A stretch of 64,000 nt of DNA from Fundidesulfovibrio magnetotacticus (GCF_013019105.1 NZ_BLTE01000002.1:1-64000); one strand, 5' to 3'. Counted from the stretch's first letter, positions 8,666 through 19,113 are shown. Translations and numbers: made by a program. The notes: a model not told the origin generated them from the sequence alone.

Positions 8666-9528
8666 TTCGTGATGTGTGCTTGATGTTGTTGTTTTTAGAA
8701 TTGATTTTTAAGTTGATATCGATCTTGATTTTGCGCGCCAAATTCAAATCAATATTTTCTTGCACACTTCACGATGTCTCCTTACGAAACGCAGCCATGA
8801 ACTTCATTGCTATTTCTCCCAGAAAATAGCCCGAATACGTCGGAACTGAAATTCACTTCCCTTGGTCTTTGTCACGGTCATTCTGAAGCATCCAGAACAT
8901 AATCGCTTACATACGCCATTGCATTAATGAACTTCTGTTTACCACGAACATCGTTCAACGTATGCGCCACCTCTGTTTCGATCATGTTGAAGATGATCTT
9001 CTGGCTACTCCTCAGGTCTCAGCCTCTCCCCTATCCAGATCACTCCGTAATAAGTTGGCACGTCTTCAGCAGAATGATTCGATGGGAACGACCATTCCGT
9101 TTGTTCTGAAGATTAATTGTTTTTTGACCTTGCCATGTAAACATGACACCCCTAAAACAAGAGCATTGGACCGATGACAAATACAAGGCTCCCGTGGCAA
9201 TTGCCTGTATAGTTTGGAAATATATCTTTGGATCTGACTTGATGAGCAAATCGAGACCAATATGATAGGAATATTTCTGTATTACTATGTCGAATATAAA
9301 ATAGCCACCCTGGTCATCACATCGAAGACAAATTGAAACCCATGGCCTGAATATGAATGAGATCTTTACTGTAACTATAATGCGTATAATTGTACTGATT
9401 GTTCTGCAAGTTGATTATCTCGACCATCTCGAAACCGTTCCCGCAAGTTCTGTTGATGGCCAAACTATCGCAAACCCTAGAAACATGTTAAGGGTTTTCA
9501 TTAGCTGTTACCATTTGGCAACGGTGCT
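8666..9528. other. Gene-free AT-rich region of element A
   Basis: No open frame here has a ribosome site and protein-like composition. Base composition drops sharply from the flanking GC-rich element. A GTG at about 8772 with AAGGAG five bases upstream opens only a seven-codon frame, which may be chance. The region runs into the origin-like repeats at 9529. Confidence 0.5.
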
Positions 9529-9717
9529 GGGTGATGGGTGACGGGTGGATTTTCCTTTTTTTATTATTAAAATATAAAAAATATAAATCCAACCTATCAC
9601 CTGTCACCTGTTTAAAAAGTATAATAATTTTATATATTTACATACAAATCCGAGGTGATGGGTGGAATCCCCCCCACCTGTCACCCAGGGGGTTGGGGTT
9701 CCCCCCGCCCCCCTGGG
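9529..9717. other. Putative replication origin of element A (iterons and AT-rich tracts)
   Basis: GGTGATGGGTGACGGGTGG (9530-9548) is followed by an AT tract (9549-9590), inverted words TATCACCTGTCACCTG (9595-9610), a second AT tract (9611-9648), then GAGGTGATGGGTGG (9652-9665) and CCACCTGTCACCC (9674-9686). A stem CCCAGGGGG/CCCCCTGGG closes it (9684-9717). Iteron, AT-rich, iteron, AT-rich, iteron is a classic origin layout. It lies just past the 3' end of the element's ATPase gene, exactly where element B has its own repeat array. The final stem may also terminate the ATPase transcript. Confidence 0.55.
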
Positions 9718-9755
9718 ACACCTCACGGATCAGACCATCGCATCAACCTGTTCAG

Positions 9756-11786
9756 CTAAAACTTGAGGAGGGCCGCCACACGCTCACGTTCAGCCCGTTC
9801 ACGCTCGTCCTCCTCGTCCTCGGCAGCAGGGTCGAGATTCTGGCCAGCCAGCCTGACCTTCAACTCCGTGACCTCCTTCTCCAGTTCAGCAAGTTTCAGG
9901 TCCGCAAGCGACAAGTACTGGTCGCAGAGCCTGAACTCGTAGCGATCCTCGATGACCTCCTGCGTCTTCATGCAAGTCATCCCGCTAGCACCGCCGTAGG
10001 CGCACTGGTAGCACATGACCGCCCCATCTTCAGGGGTCAGCGCCCGCGTCGGCACAGGAGGCTCTTTCGGGGTATACGGGTAACCCTGGTCATCAACGAA
10101 CGGAGGATCAAGGTCCATAGGCGGCTCTTCAAATCCTCCTGGTGCCCTGGCAGGAAGCCCCCCACCAGGGTCACTGGTAAACGACGGCGGGGGCAGTATC
10201 GGGGCAGGAGGGAAGCCGTCCACGTACTCCAGGAGACCAGGATGTTCAGTGAACTCCGGCGGAGTAGTGACCGCGAACACTTCGCCTGTGTTGGGGTCAA
10301 TGCGTTCAGCCTGTTCCTCGCAGGGGGCATCGCCAGAACCATGCGTGCCTTCATCCGCCGCGTTATCTACTGGAGCCACATACGCCAGCGTGAAGCGCTT
10401 CCCATTCCTGGTTTTGTTGGCTTCCAGGTAGACGCCCTGTTCCTCCAGGTGGTCCTTCACCCGCGAAAGCGCTTTGCCCAACTGGACGGCACTTTCCGGC
10501 CAGCTCGCTCCATTCGGTAAGCTCCGAGGCCGGAGTTTATTCAGGGCCGCCAGCAGGTCATCACTCCCCCCAGTGAACTTTCCGGCGCTCTGGGCCAGCT
10601 GGATCAGAGCCGCCGCGACCGGGTCACTGGCTTCAACCGCTTCCTTGGCTGATTCCCGCAAGGCCCCGAGGAGAGCGTCCATGTATCGCCGCGCCCCGTA
10701 TCCCAGAATATCAGCCATAGCCGCACCATACCGAGCGAAATCAGAGTAGCGCGGCAGGTCCTGGAAATTAAGGGTCGGTTCCATCTTCTTCGCCTCCACA
10801 AGCAAGTCGAGCATGCCCCCGAGGATGTTCGGGCGATCCCTCTCGAAGGCAATCTCCAAGCCGCTCCCGGCGCTCTTTGTGAGAGTTTTCGAGCCCTCCA
10901 TGTCGACCACCAAGCAGCGATCCAGAAAGTCCGTCCGGTTCGTTGGCAGGATCAAGGAGGTGATGATCATGCCCCTGCGGTAGCTGATGCGGTAATCGCC
11001 AGCGTTCGTGTACAAGGTACGCTTCTGAAAGCCGCCCCCGGTGAAGGCTTCACAGTACATGTCCGAGAGCCACGGGGGGATATCGCTTAAGTTGTCTAAG
11101 ACAGGCAGGGCGTTAGAACCCATAAGCAGCGCCTGCTCTTCGATCTTGCGCGGCGATTTGTTCGCCCACGGGTCTGCAGGGTCGAGCAAGGTGCGGTAGA
11201 GCCGGGCTATCGTAGACTTCCCCTTCCTTTTGTCGCCCACCAGCAGGATGATCGGGCGTTCAATGTCGGCCATGAGCATTGCTGGCATGCTGGGGAGAAC
11301 TAGCAGCTTCCCGTCCTCTGTGAGGTTCAGATACTGGGCGATCCGGGTGTAGTCCCCTGCGCCAATAGGCGTTGGAATTTCGAGGAGAGACGGAGGCCGC
11401 AAGAAGTTTACCATCGGGGTCGTCGAGTAGGTCCAACCGGCGGCGGTGACGTCCACGACCATACCGGAAGGGTTGGCCAAGTCCAGGATATGCACCCCAT
11501 TGGCCGCACCAAAGCGCAGAAAAGTCTCTTCGTGAGGCATCTGCCGCGCTTGTGCCGCTACCAAACGGACCAAACCCTTGAGTTCGTTCTGTGACACGAT
11601 GTTTGAAGTGGTCTTGAAGTAAAGGTCTATGATGAAATCCTCGAACCGCTGCCCGGATACTTCTATGCAATCTGTACGTGCGCCCGTGGGAATCTTTACG
11701 AATGCCTTGCCGGATTTGTCCTGAAATAATTTCGTAGAATTCAGTATTGTTTGTAATATTGTTTGTGCTGTCGTAGCCTGTTTCAT
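9756..11786 (-). CDS. Replication-type ATPase with C-terminal zinc-ribbon, element A
   Basis: 676 residues. Walker A GDKRKGKST near residue 185, a Walker B-like LPVLDNLSDI, and an arrangement like the ATP-binding proteins of integrative elements that prime or unwind their own origin; exact family not certain. The C-terminal third is Pro-rich and low complexity, then has a Cys cluster CYQCAYGGASGMTC...LCDQ (about 590-625) and a coiled coil with an acidic tail. Element B has a DUF927 ATPase at this position and a separate Cys-rich protein. The start has AGGA four bases upstream and a UUCG-type hairpin just before it (11802-11821). No primase domain is recognisable. Confidence 0.65.
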   Translation of the reverse strand: MKQATTAQTILQTILNSTKLFQDKSGKAFVKIPTGARTDCIEVSGQRFEDFIIDLYFKTTSNIVSQNELKGLVRLVAAQARQMPHEETFLRFGAANGVHILDLANPSGMVVDVTAAGWTYSTTPMVNFLRPPSLLEIPTPIGAGDYTRIAQYLNLTEDGKLLVLPSMPAMLMADIERPIILLVGDKRKGKSTIARLYRTLLDPADPWANKSPRKIEEQALLMGSNALPVLDNLSDIPPWLSDMYCEAFTGGGFQKRTLYTNAGDYRISYRRGMIITSLILPTNRTDFLDRCLVVDMEGSKTLTKSAGSGLEIAFERDRPNILGGMLDLLVEAKKMEPTLNFQDLPRYSDFARYGAAMADILGYGARRYMDALLGALRESAKEAVEASDPVAAALIQLAQSAGKFTGGSDDLLAALNKLRPRSLPNGASWPESAVQLGKALSRVKDHLEEQGVYLEANKTRNGKRFTLAYVAPVDNAADEGTHGSGDAPCEEQAERIDPNTGEVFAVTTPPEFTEHPGLLEYVDGFPPAPILPPPSFTSDPGGGLPARAPGGFEEPPMDLDPPFVDDQGYPYTPKEPPVPTRALTPEDGAVMCYQCAYGGASGMTCMKTQEVIEDRYEFRLCDQYLSLADLKLAELEKEVTELKVRLAGQNLDPAAEDEEDERERAERERVAALLKF

Positions 11787-11801
11787 CGTTCCTCGCGAGA
11801 A

Positions 11802-11821
11802 GGGGAGGCCGAAGCCTCCCC
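11802..11821 (-). terminator. UUCG hairpin between small gene and ATPase gene
   Basis: Perfect stem GGGGAGGC/GCCTCCCC with a CGAA loop on the plus strand (UUCG on the transcribed minus strand), followed by TTCTCGCG. It separates the 11828 gene from the ATPase start at 11786 and could terminate or attenuate. Similar hairpins precede start codons in element B (40011-40038 and 43442-43462). Confidence 0.6.
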
Positions 11822-11827
11822 AGGTTG

Positions 11828-12067
11828 CTATTCAATCTCTACGGCGTCCTGCTCGTAATATCCGTATTCAGAATCGTGTGCGTTGCTATCAACGACCACC
11901 TTGCGGTTTCTAATCAAGGAGATAATGTCGCTCGTCTCGATGAGCACAATATTGTTGAATTCGCTGTATCCAATGGTTCCACTGCCAATACAATTCCAGA
12001 CCGTATCTTCTGGCATCCCAATATTTTTCTGAATCTCGCTCGGGGTCATGAACATTGGGAGGCTCAT
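11828..12067 (-). CDS. Small putative HTH protein
   Basis: 79 residues. The N-terminal half (MTPSEIQKNIGMPEDTVWNC) looks like a short helix-turn-helix, followed by a beta hairpin and an acidic tail (YEQDAVEIE). Its start overlaps the stop of the preceding coiled-coil gene (12064), so the pair is probably co-translated. I do not recognise the family. By position, upstream of the replication ATPase, it may be a copy-control or helper protein, but this is a guess. Confidence 0.55.
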   Translation of the reverse strand: MSLPMFMTPSEIQKNIGMPEDTVWNCIGSGTIGYSEFNNIVLIETSDIISLIRNRKVVVDSNAHDSEYGYYEQDAVEIE

Positions 12068-12336
12068 GAACGTTCTCCAGACTTTTCACTTTGCGCTGCT
12101 TCCACAACCTGCCTGAGCGCTTCCTTCATGACCATCGCGCCTTGCAAGTTCATCTCGACCTTCGATTCCAATTCAGAGAGCCTCTCCGTGACGATCTCCA
12201 AATCCATCAGCACGGCGTTAAGTTCGCTCTTCATGGCCTGCAACTGCATCGTGTTTGCCGAAGCTACCGCAAAGTACGCCTTGGCGTGCTCTACGAGAGA
12301 ACGTGCGGCTTTTGTTGAGTTTGATACTTTGCCCAT
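12064..12336 (-). CDS. Small coiled-coil protein
   Basis: About 90 residues, almost wholly helical with heptad-like Leu/Met/Val spacing (LVEHAKAYFAVASA, then LNAVLMDLEIVTERLSELE). I start at the ATG at 12336 (MGKVSNS), which has AGGAGG-like sequence upstream; the frame is open to 12360. No known family. It overlaps the next gene by four bases. Such short coiled coils often mediate oligomerisation of replication or regulatory partners. Confidence 0.5.
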   Translation of the reverse strand: MGKVSNSTKAARSLVEHAKAYFAVASANTMQLQAMKSELNAVLMDLEIVTERLSELESKVEMNLQGAMVMKEALRQVVEAAQSEKSGERS

Positions 12337-12783
12337 GGGAATCCTCCTTGGTGGGCACATCAGGTTAATCTTCGGGGCCTTCGCCGACGGTCCATGTACC
12401 TCCTTCGTGGGTATGCTCTTGGAAATCTCTCGAAGACGATCTTAGGAACATTCTGTACGATCTTGGCGTACTCACTGTTCAAATCGCTCCCGAATGCAAA
12501 GGCTAGGCTGCTCTTCAACTTCTTCTGCAAACTGATCTTGAATTCAATAGATGGAATAGTATTCGGCGGACGCCGCAATATGGTGGGAAAATTAGCAGAG
12601 GGGAAAACGAGGAAAACGGTGAAGATTCATCACAAACCATGCCCGGGGAATCTCACCACAAGACTCTTGAAGTTACCAACCGAGCACTATGCAATTGTCA
12701 ATGACCATGACAACCCCCACAAAACAGGCTGCCGATAAATTTCAATAGTCAGCACTGGCTCTAGTGTCAATCCCCTGCCTCAA
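12337..12783. other. Intergenic region of element A, no convincing gene
   Basis: A frame at 12360-12578 (minus) could encode 72 residues from a TTG but has no ribosome site and an Arg-rich tail, so I do not call it. No strong terminator or promoter is evident. Confidence 0.4.
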
Positions 12784-13167
12784 TTATTCATCTCCGGGCA
12801 ACATCAGGGTCAGGACAGCCTCCCCCTGGTCGCCAGGGCCGACGTGGAGGATCACCGTGACCTTCTCCCGCCCCCCTGGCCGCATAAGGAAGAGCACCTC
12901 GAACTCCACTCGGTTATGGTTCATGCCCCTCCTGGCCGCGATCATCGCCAGGGAGAGAAGATCATGGAGGCGGCCCTCAACGCTCTGACCCTCTCCCTCC
13001 AGGCCCTCCGGTGGCACGACGTGCCCGTGGAAGAGGTTGTCCGTGACCGCCGTGGGCAGTTTGAAGCCATACTCGCGGGCGGCGGCGCTGATGTCGACGA
13101 GCACGCCGTCATCCAAGGCTTGGGCGCGCGTGTAGCTGTAGATGATTTCGAAGTCGGAAAAAGGCAT
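12784..13167 (-). CDS. DUF6573-like protein, element A
   Basis: 127 residues homologous to 41780-42169 of element B. Shared blocks include YxRAQAxxDGVLVD near the N-terminus, GRLHDxLxLAxxAAR in the middle and HxGPGDxxEx at the end. I recall this family as DUF6573, common on plasmids and integrative elements and of unknown function. The start has GGAGG five bases upstream. The recurring GC-rich cis-element lies directly upstream (13223-13321), so this is probably the first gene of the element's long minus-strand module. Confidence 0.75.
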   Translation of the reverse strand: MPFSDFEIIYSYTRAQALDDGVLVDISAAAREYGFKLPTAVTDNLFHGHVVPPEGLEGEGQSVEGRLHDLLSLAMIAARRGMNHNRVEFEVLFLMRPGGREKVTVILHVGPGDQGEAVLTLMLPGDE

Positions 13168-13222
13168 GAGGCCCTCCAGAGTGATTCAGGATGTGGAGGT
13201 CCATGGGTATCCTGGGTCGGGA

Positions 13223-13321
13223 GGGATGGTCACGGGAGGGCCGGAAAGTAGCCGACGCGAAAACAGGCTTTGGGCCAAAAACGCCCCCTCCTGGGCTCCG
13301 GCCCGGAAGGGGACGGGAGGG
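13223..13321 (-). promoter_or_regulatory. Recurring GC-rich cis-element, copy A2
   Basis: Upstream of the gene starting at 13167. It contains GGTCACGGGAGGG (13229-13241), GCGAAAACAGG, CTTTGGGCC, CCCCCTCCTGGGCTCCGG and a trailing GGGAGGG. The order matches copy A1, and CCCCCTCCTG is shared with copies A3 and B3. Confidence 0.5.
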
Positions 13322-13336
13322 CAAGCGCTGGGCCCC

Positions 13337-13584
13337 ATACCTGGCATCCTTGGCCAGGACATCGAGGTAAGCCAAATGGCGGCTTGTGCCGTCGAAGAAG
13401 AGGCAGAGGACCTGTTTGAAAAGTTCGACGATGGCTAGGCCCTTGGGGTGCTTGCGCATGGAGCCAAATAGCCGTTCGACGTGCGGGAAAAGGGTAATGC
13501 CCCGGAGGTGGCGGGCAAACAGGTTGAGACCAGCACGGTCGGTCAGGCAATCGTTCGCAACCTGGACATCATTGATGAAATCTG
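13337..13584 (-). pseudogene. Transposase N-terminal remnant
   Basis: The minus strand from 13584 to 13337 reads, without a start codon and after two in-frame stops, ADFINDVQVANDCLTDRAGL, then FARHLRGITLFPHVERLFGS and MRKHPKGLAIVELFKQVLC, ending near YLDVLAKDARY. This looks like the N-terminal region of an IS transposase (IS1380-like is my best recollection, family uncertain). Beyond DARY the frame runs into the GC-rich cis-element and stops looking like protein. No terminal inverted repeats were found, so it is a decayed fragment. Confidence 0.5.
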
Positions 13585-13657
13585 CTTATTATGCATTACG
13601 CTAGGCCCGGATGAACTCGGTTGAACCGGCATGACTACCTACGTCAGGGAGACGGCT

Positions 13658-14710
13658 ATGCACAAGTGCGCTTTCATTATCTTCCTCAGCCTTGTCTTGC
13701 TGGCCGAAGCGGTTCACGCGCAAGTCAAACAGTACAGGGTTGGCGTGTTGTACTGGTCCATGAACATTCCTGGGCAGGTTGCCATGCGCGAAGGCCTGGA
13801 ACAGGAGGCCCAGCGCATAAACGATGCCGCTAAAGCCAGCGGGAAACCCAGTGTGGTTCTTGAGGCCAAAGTGGCAGGCGACGGCGAGCAGGGCATCGAG
13901 AACCAGGTTCGCCAGATGAAGGAGTTCATCACTGCCAAGGTGGACATGATCATCGTTCAGCCAACGGACAACGCCGCCCTGGCCGATCCTCTGATCGCGG
14001 CCAACAACGCCAATATCCCCGTTGTTGCCTACGACCAGTACATAAGCCGGGGGAAGCTGGCAGCCTACAGGACGTCGGACAACTACCAGGCCGGTTTTCT
14101 TGGTGGGGAATACATCGCCGCGCGCTTTAAGGACAAGCCGGAGATCAAGCTGGTTCTTGTGGAATACCCACACGTTTCGTCCACCGTTGAGAGAGTGAAC
14201 GGCTTTCTCGACGCTCTGGCACAGTCAAAAAGATCCTACAAGCTCTTGAAGAGCTACTCCGCTGTGGAACCTGTGGCAGGCAAAAAGGTCGCCGGAGACA
14301 TTCTGCGGGAGTTCCCGGAACAAGGAAGCATCGACGTCGTCTTTACAGTGAACGATGGCGGCGGACTGGAAGTGGTTAATGGTCTTGGCAACGCGGGCCG
14401 TACGGAAATCCAGGTGGCCACGGTGGATGGGGACCCAGCCTCGGTGGGCAACATTCGGGCGGGCTGGCTAACCGTGATCGACGCGGCCCAGTTTTGCGGC
14501 CCCTTGGGCGCTGAAACCATGCGGGCGGCATACGCCGTGCTGAGCGGCGAGAATCCGCCCCAGCACGCCCTGGTGCCGGTATTTCCCATAACGCAAGAGA
14601 CGCTCGCGGCGTATCCCGGCTGGATGGGCCCATTGCCTGAATCATTTGCAAAGCCCTGGCCCAGTGTCGTCCCCCTGTGGGAAAACACACTGCGCGTGGT
14701 TAAGCCTTAG
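13658..14710 (+). CDS. Periplasmic sugar-binding-like (TorT-type) sensor protein
   Basis: 350 residues. Signal peptide (MHKCAFIIFLSLVLLAEAVH, cleaved near A-Q), then a type I periplasmic-binding fold of the Peripla_BP_4/RbsB-TorT class (QYRVGVLYWSMNIPGQVAM, DMIIVQPTDNAALADPLI, AYDQYISRG). I use the ATG at 13658, with GGGAG six bases upstream. No ABC transporter genes follow; instead a membrane PAS histidine kinase starts 12 bp downstream. This is the TorT/TorS arrangement, in which the binding protein presents a ligand to a kinase. The ligand is unknown. Confidence 0.85.
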   Translation: MHKCAFIIFLSLVLLAEAVHAQVKQYRVGVLYWSMNIPGQVAMREGLEQEAQRINDAAKASGKPSVVLEAKVAGDGEQGIENQVRQMKEFITAKVDMIIVQPTDNAALADPLIAANNANIPVVAYDQYISRGKLAAYRTSDNYQAGFLGGEYIAARFKDKPEIKLVLVEYPHVSSTVERVNGFLDALAQSKRSYKLLKSYSAVEPVAGKKVAGDILREFPEQGSIDVVFTVNDGGGLEVVNGLGNAGRTEIQVATVDGDPASVGNIRAGWLTVIDAAQFCGPLGAETMRAAYAVLSGENPPQHALVPVFPITQETLAAYPGWMGPLPESFAKPWPSVVPLWENTLRVVKP

Positions 14711-14722
14711 AGGGGAGACCAT

Positions 14723-17700
14723 ATGCCGTCCGCAGACGCCCCCTTACGCTATGAGCGCAGGTTCGCCATAAGCTTTGGGGGCGTTTTGCTGGTGCTCATG
14801 CTCCTGGCCACTGGAGCAACGTTTTTGCTTTTGCAGCAACAGCAGGAGCGCGACGAGGACCGTCTGTGCGAAACCATCACTGCCATCGTCAGCGAGTCCA
14901 TCAGCCGGGTGAGCTTCTCCGGGAAACACCACGCCCGCCTGATGGCGCAAGACATCCTGGTCAGGGCTCCCCAGCTGGCCTACATATCCATCGAAACAAA
15001 AGCAGGGGAGGTGTTGGCCCACAGCTCCCCGGAACGCAACGACTCCAGGCTGAACGAAGAAGCCCTGGCCCAGGCCAAGCAAAGCCTGGAATCCGGCCGT
15101 CCCGTGCTGACCCAGCGACACTGGGGAAAGGACCTGGTGAAGGAAGTCATCGTTCCTTACCGTGGCGGGTTCGACAACCAAGTACTGGGCGTGGTGCGCG
15201 TGGGCGTTGGCCTGTCCGAGTCCCGGGCGGTCATGGCCGCGATCATGGCCAGGCTCCTGGTGCTTATTGCATGCCTGACCATGGCGGCCATTTTCGCTGT
15301 CTTCTGGCTCAGCAGGTACTACGGAAGGACCACCACCAGCCTAGCCAGCCAATTGCGCGGCATTTTAGACAACGCGCCCCTGGCCATTTGCGTAAGCGAC
15401 TCCAAGGGACATCTGCTGGCCTGCAGCGCGGCTTTCCACTCTCTGCTGAGAACGTCCGGCAGCGAATCCTGTCCAGAATGCTTGCTTGTCTCCATGCTGC
15501 CTCCCGAGGCAAGCATCTTGATGCAACAGCTTTTGGCACAGGAATACAGCGCGCTTACGCGAATCAATGAAGAACTGAACGTATCGCTTCCTGAAGGCGA
15601 ACGCATCTGGCATTTTCTTGGATTCCCCATCTCCCTGAGCACTTCAGGCGCGGTTCTCCAGTACTGCGTGGTCATCAGCGACATCACTGAGGAAAAATCC
15701 GCGCAGAGAAGGATGCAGGACGTTCTGGAACGCCTGCGTACAATAACGGCAACTGTTCCAGTGGTTCTCTACGAGGTCGCACCCGCCAACACGGACCCGC
15801 TGGAATTCCGGTTCGGCTTCGTGAGCGAGAAGGTCCGCGAGCTGCTTGGAATATCCGCCGACGAACTGATGAGGGATCCAGGAATTCTTCTCTCCCTTGT
15901 CCATCCCGATGATCGCGAAGGCTTCATGCAGGCCAACTATGATGCCCTCAGGAGGCTTGGCCCCTTCCTGTACGACTTCCGGGTAGAATTACAAAACGGT
16001 GAACAAAAATGGGTGCGTGCCGCGTCCATACCCGGCGGCTCTTCCGCCCAAAGCACGAGCTGGAGCGGCTATCTCATGGACATCAGCCAGTCCAAGCTTG
16101 CCGGGCTGGCCCTGGCCAGCAGCGAAAAGAAATACCGGCTTCTGGTGGAGCACCAGACGGATTTGGTTGTCAAAGTGAACACCTCAGGCCGCTTCCTCTA
16201 CGTGAGTCCCTCCTATTGCCAAACCTTCGGCAAATCGGAAGAGGAGCTCTTGAAGACCACTTTTATGCCCCTGGTGCACGAGGACGACAAGGAGGCCACG
16301 CGGGACGCCATGGAGGCCCTGTATGTGCCGCCCCACACGGCCTACATGGAACAGCGGGCCATGACGGCGAACGGCTGGCGCTGGTTCGCCTGGAACGATT
16401 CGGCCGTGGTCGATGCCAGCGGGGCCATCGTGGAGATAATAGGCGTTGGCCGTGACATCACCGAGAGAAAGAACCTGGAGTTGCGCTTGGCCGACCAGCT
16501 GGCCTTTCAGCAGGCCCTCATGGACACCATACCCTACGCGGTGTTCTACAAAGGGCCGGATTCGCGTTTCGTGGGCTTTAACAAGGCCTACGAGGACTGT
16601 TTCGGAGTCAGGCGGGAGGACCTTATCGGCAAACGGGTGCTGGACCTCGAGTACCTGCCCATGGCCGACCGCAACGCCTACCAGGCCGAGGACGTGGCCG
16701 TCATAGAGAGCGCCGGGCGCGTGCACAAGGAAATGCCCATCCCCTTTGCCGACGGGAAGCTGCACCAGACGCTCTATTCGGTCACGGGTTTCCGCCTTTC
16801 CGATGGCCAGACCGGGGGACTCATCGGCATCATCGTGGACATTACGGAGCGCAAGTACAACGAGGAAAAGCACCGGGTGCTCTTCGAAGCCTCTCCGGAC
16901 GCCATCTTCCTCGTGAAGAACAGCCTCATCGTAGACTGCAATCCCAAAGCTCTTACCTTAATGAACTGCGGAAAGGACCAATTGACCGGCCGCAACCCAG
17001 GCGAACTCTCCCCAACCTTCCAGGCGGGTGGTGAAGAGTCCGTGGCCCTGGCCACCAGGAGGATGCAAGAGGCGCTTGAAGGACGGCCGCAAACGTTCGA
17101 GTGGGTGCATCAACGGCCTGACGGCACGGAGTTCACCGCAGAAGTCTCACTGTCGGTCATGGATCTTTACAGCGAAACCTTCGTGATCTGTTTTTTCAGG
17201 GATATAACGGACCGCAAGCGGATGCAGGAACTCATGGTCCAGACCGAGAAGATGATGAGCGTGGGCGGTCTGGCCGCAGGCATGGCCCACGAGATCAACA
17301 ACCCGCTCTCCGGCATCCTCCAGAGCATCCAGGTCATGAGCCGGAGGCTCAAATCGCCCGATCCGACGAACCTCAAGGCCGCTGAAGAGGCGGGGTGCAC
17401 GTTCGAGAGCATCAAACACTTCATGGAAAGGCGTGAAATCCTAACTTCACTCGAAACCATGCGCGACGCTGGCGTGAGGGCCGCGCGTATCGTGGCCAGC
17501 ATGCTCGAATTCAGCCGCACCAGCAGCAGCGAATTCGCGCCCGTGGAGATCAATTCGCTGCTCAACAAATCCCTGGACCTCTGCGCCACGGACTATGACC
17601 TGAAGAAGAAGTACGATTTCAGAAAGATCGTCATCGAAAAGGAATTCGCTTCAGGCCTTTCCCCGGTCCTAGGTTCGGCCACTCAGATCCAGCAGGTGTT

Positions 17701-18031
17701 CATGAACATCCTCACCAATTCCGCCCAGGCCTTGGCGGGAGCGGCCTCTCCGACATTATCCCTGCGGACCGAAGCCTCAGAAGGCTGGGTGAGGATAGAA
17801 ATCGAGGACAACGGGCCCGGCATGTCGCCGGATGTCCGCAAGAGGATCTTCGAGCCATTTTTCACTACCAAGGGGGTGGGTGAGGGCACCGGGCTTGGCT
17901 TGTCGGTTTCCTACTACATCATCACCAACAACCACGGGGGGACGCTCGATGTGGAGTCCTCTCCCGGCGAGGGGGCACGGTTCATTATCAGACTGAAAGC
18001 GGCGAAGGCCGTTGTCCGCTCCCAGTCCTAA
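14723..18031 (+). CDS. Multi-PAS membrane sensor histidine kinase
   Basis: 1102 residues. TM1 (about 13-35), periplasmic sensor (about 40-170), TM2 (about 172-197), then five PAS-like segments (about 210-840, several ending in DITERK or DITDRK), HisKA with H856 in [11 protein letters not shown], and HATPase ([16 protein letters not shown]). No receiver domain. The kinase core is strongly similar to the kinase at 57658-60636, including [20 protein letters not shown]. The gene directly upstream encodes a periplasmic binding protein, the likely signal donor. Its response regulator is not in the window. Confidence 0.9.
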   Translation: MPSADAPLRYERRFAISFGGVLLVLMLLATGATFLLLQQQQERDEDRLCETITAIVSESISRVSFSGKHHARLMAQDILVRAPQLAYISIETKAGEVLAHSSPERNDSRLNEEALAQAKQSLESGRPVLTQRHWGKDLVKEVIVPYRGGFDNQVLGVVRVGVGLSESRAVMAAIMARLLVLIACLTMAAIFAVFWLSRYYGRTTTSLASQLRGILDNAPLAICVSDSKGHLLACSAAFHSLLRTSGSESCPECLLVSMLPPEASILMQQLLAQEYSALTRINEELNVSLPEGERIWHFLGFPISLSTSGAVLQYCVVISDITEEKSAQRRMQDVLERLRTITATVPVVLYEVAPANTDPLEFRFGFVSEKVRELLGISADELMRDPGILLSLVHPDDREGFMQANYDALRRLGPFLYDFRVELQNGEQKWVRAASIPGGSSAQSTSWSGYLMDISQSKLAGLALASSEKKYRLLVEHQTDLVVKVNTSGRFLYVSPSYCQTFGKSEEELLKTTFMPLVHEDDKEATRDAMEALYVPPHTAYMEQRAMTANGWRWFAWNDSAVVDASGAIVEIIGVGRDITERKNLELRLADQLAFQQALMDTIPYAVFYKGPDSRFVGFNKAYEDCFGVRREDLIGKRVLDLEYLPMADRNAYQAEDVAVIESAGRVHKEMPIPFADGKLHQTLYSVTGFRLSDGQTGGLIGIIVDITERKYNEEKHRVLFEASPDAIFLVKNSLIVDCNPKALTLMNCGKDQLTGRNPGELSPTFQAGGEESVALATRRMQEALEGRPQTFEWVHQRPDGTEFTAEVSLSVMDLYSETFVICFFRDITDRKRMQELMVQTEKMMSVGGLAAGMAHEINNPLSGILQSIQVMSRRLKSPDPTNLKAAEEAGCTFESIKHFMERREILTSLETMRDAGVRAARIVASMLEFSRTSSSEFAPVEINSLLNKSLDLCATDYDLKKKYDFRKIVIEKEFASGLSPVLGSATQIQQVFMNILTNSAQALAGAASPTLSLRTEASEGWVRIEIEDNGPGMSPDVRKRIFEPFFTTKGVGEGTGLGLSVSYYIITNNHGGTLDVESSPGEGARFIIRLKAAKAVVRSQS

Positions 18032-18405
18032 CCTCCTCTGACAGTGTCTCTTCCGGAGGACGATCTGTGCACGATCGCGTCCAGGGCAACTGCGGCTCCC
18101 TGGTGCAGGGAGAACAGAAGCGCCGCGCACTCCGGGTAAGCGCCCGTGCTTGCGGGATGATCCGCTGGGAGAAAAGGCTGTGATTTGACGGATGATGAAG
18201 AAAAACAGTCGGGCCATGAGGCCTCATCCAATGAGGTGAACGCCTGCCCAAGGGTTATCCGGAGTAAAATTGAAACAATACAGCCTATTAAGCTGGATGA
18301 TGTTATGTTCGTCGGCCGTGAATCACTGAAGTTGGGTAAGGATTGACATAACCTGCGTCTTGAACGAACCCATTAAGACAACATCAAACCTTGGCGGTCT
18401 ATCAA
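18032..18405. other. Intergenic region before hemerythrin gene
   Basis: No convincing gene. A TTGACA at 18343-18348 could be a -35 for the hemerythrin gene, but no good -10 follows at 16-18 bp. Confidence 0.35.
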
Positions 18406-18972
18406 ATGCCCGGTTCAACGGAAGAACTGTTCAAGCTCATCGAATGGAAGTCCGAGTATGATTGCGCAGTTAGAACACTGAACTGCCAACACAAAGACAC
18501 CGCCATCTTCCTTAATAAATGGTTCACCGACATTAAACTTCAACGGATCAAACAAGGGCGGGTGGCTACCTATTTGGACGACAAAATTCAATACTTTGAA
18601 CATTTTTGTTCGCAGCATTTTGCATTTGAAGAAGACGTCATAACCATTCTCTGCACGAGGTTTAAATTCAATCCGGAGCACTACGAAAAACACATTGCCT
18701 GCCACAAAAACTTCTACTCCTCATTGCTCAAAGTGTTGGCAGAGCAGATTTCTTATTTTAAGAAACATGGAGACACTACAACGATTGAAGACCTGATTGG
18801 CGACAGTTTAAAGGATATATCTCGCTGGTGGTTTTACCACATCACGACCGGAGAGCGCAGGACAGGAGGCGTCTCGGACAATGAATACAGATCATACATC
18901 AACAGCTTTTCACCGCATCAAAAGATTGACCTGCTTAATGAAATCGTGAGCAAGTCACATCTCCCAGATTGA
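18406..18972 (+). CDS. Bacteriohemerythrin-like diiron protein
   Basis: 188 residues. The hemerythrin ligand series is present: H29 (QHK), H71 and E75 (HFAFEE), H96 and H100 (HIACH) and H145 (YHI). The usual final Asp five residues later is Glu (E150, HITTGE), a conservative change. The family binds O2 or NO at a diiron centre and is common in Desulfovibrio. No signal peptide, so cytoplasmic. I start at the ATG at 18406; a TTG at 18391 is possible and the ribosome site is weak for both. It is the last gene of element A. Confidence 0.8.
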   Translation: MPGSTEELFKLIEWKSEYDCAVRTLNCQHKDTAIFLNKWFTDIKLQRIKQGRVATYLDDKIQYFEHFCSQHFAFEEDVITILCTRFKFNPEHYEKHIACHKNFYSSLLKVLAEQISYFKKHGDTTTIEDLIGDSLKDISRWWFYHITTGERRTGGVSDNEYRSYINSFSPHQKIDLLNEIVSKSHLPD

Positions 18973-19113
18973 TTCTGGTTCTTGTGAAGACATTGTTGCA
19001 GCGCCTTGTCCACCACGTGCCAAGGGAGGATTTTTCATAGGCACTAGCGATCACCCCCGTGGTGATTTGCAAGCTGCACAACAAGCAGGTACTTGAGCTA
19101 TACGGCACAGCCC

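Noticed and set aside
12360-12578. 72-codon minus-strand frame in element A
   Set aside because: TTG start without a ribosome site, Arg-rich tail and no counterpart in element B.
13109-13459. 116-codon frame as an intact gene
   Set aside because: Only its first part is transposase-like; it lacks the true N-terminus and runs into the GC-rich cis-element, so I describe it as a remnant.
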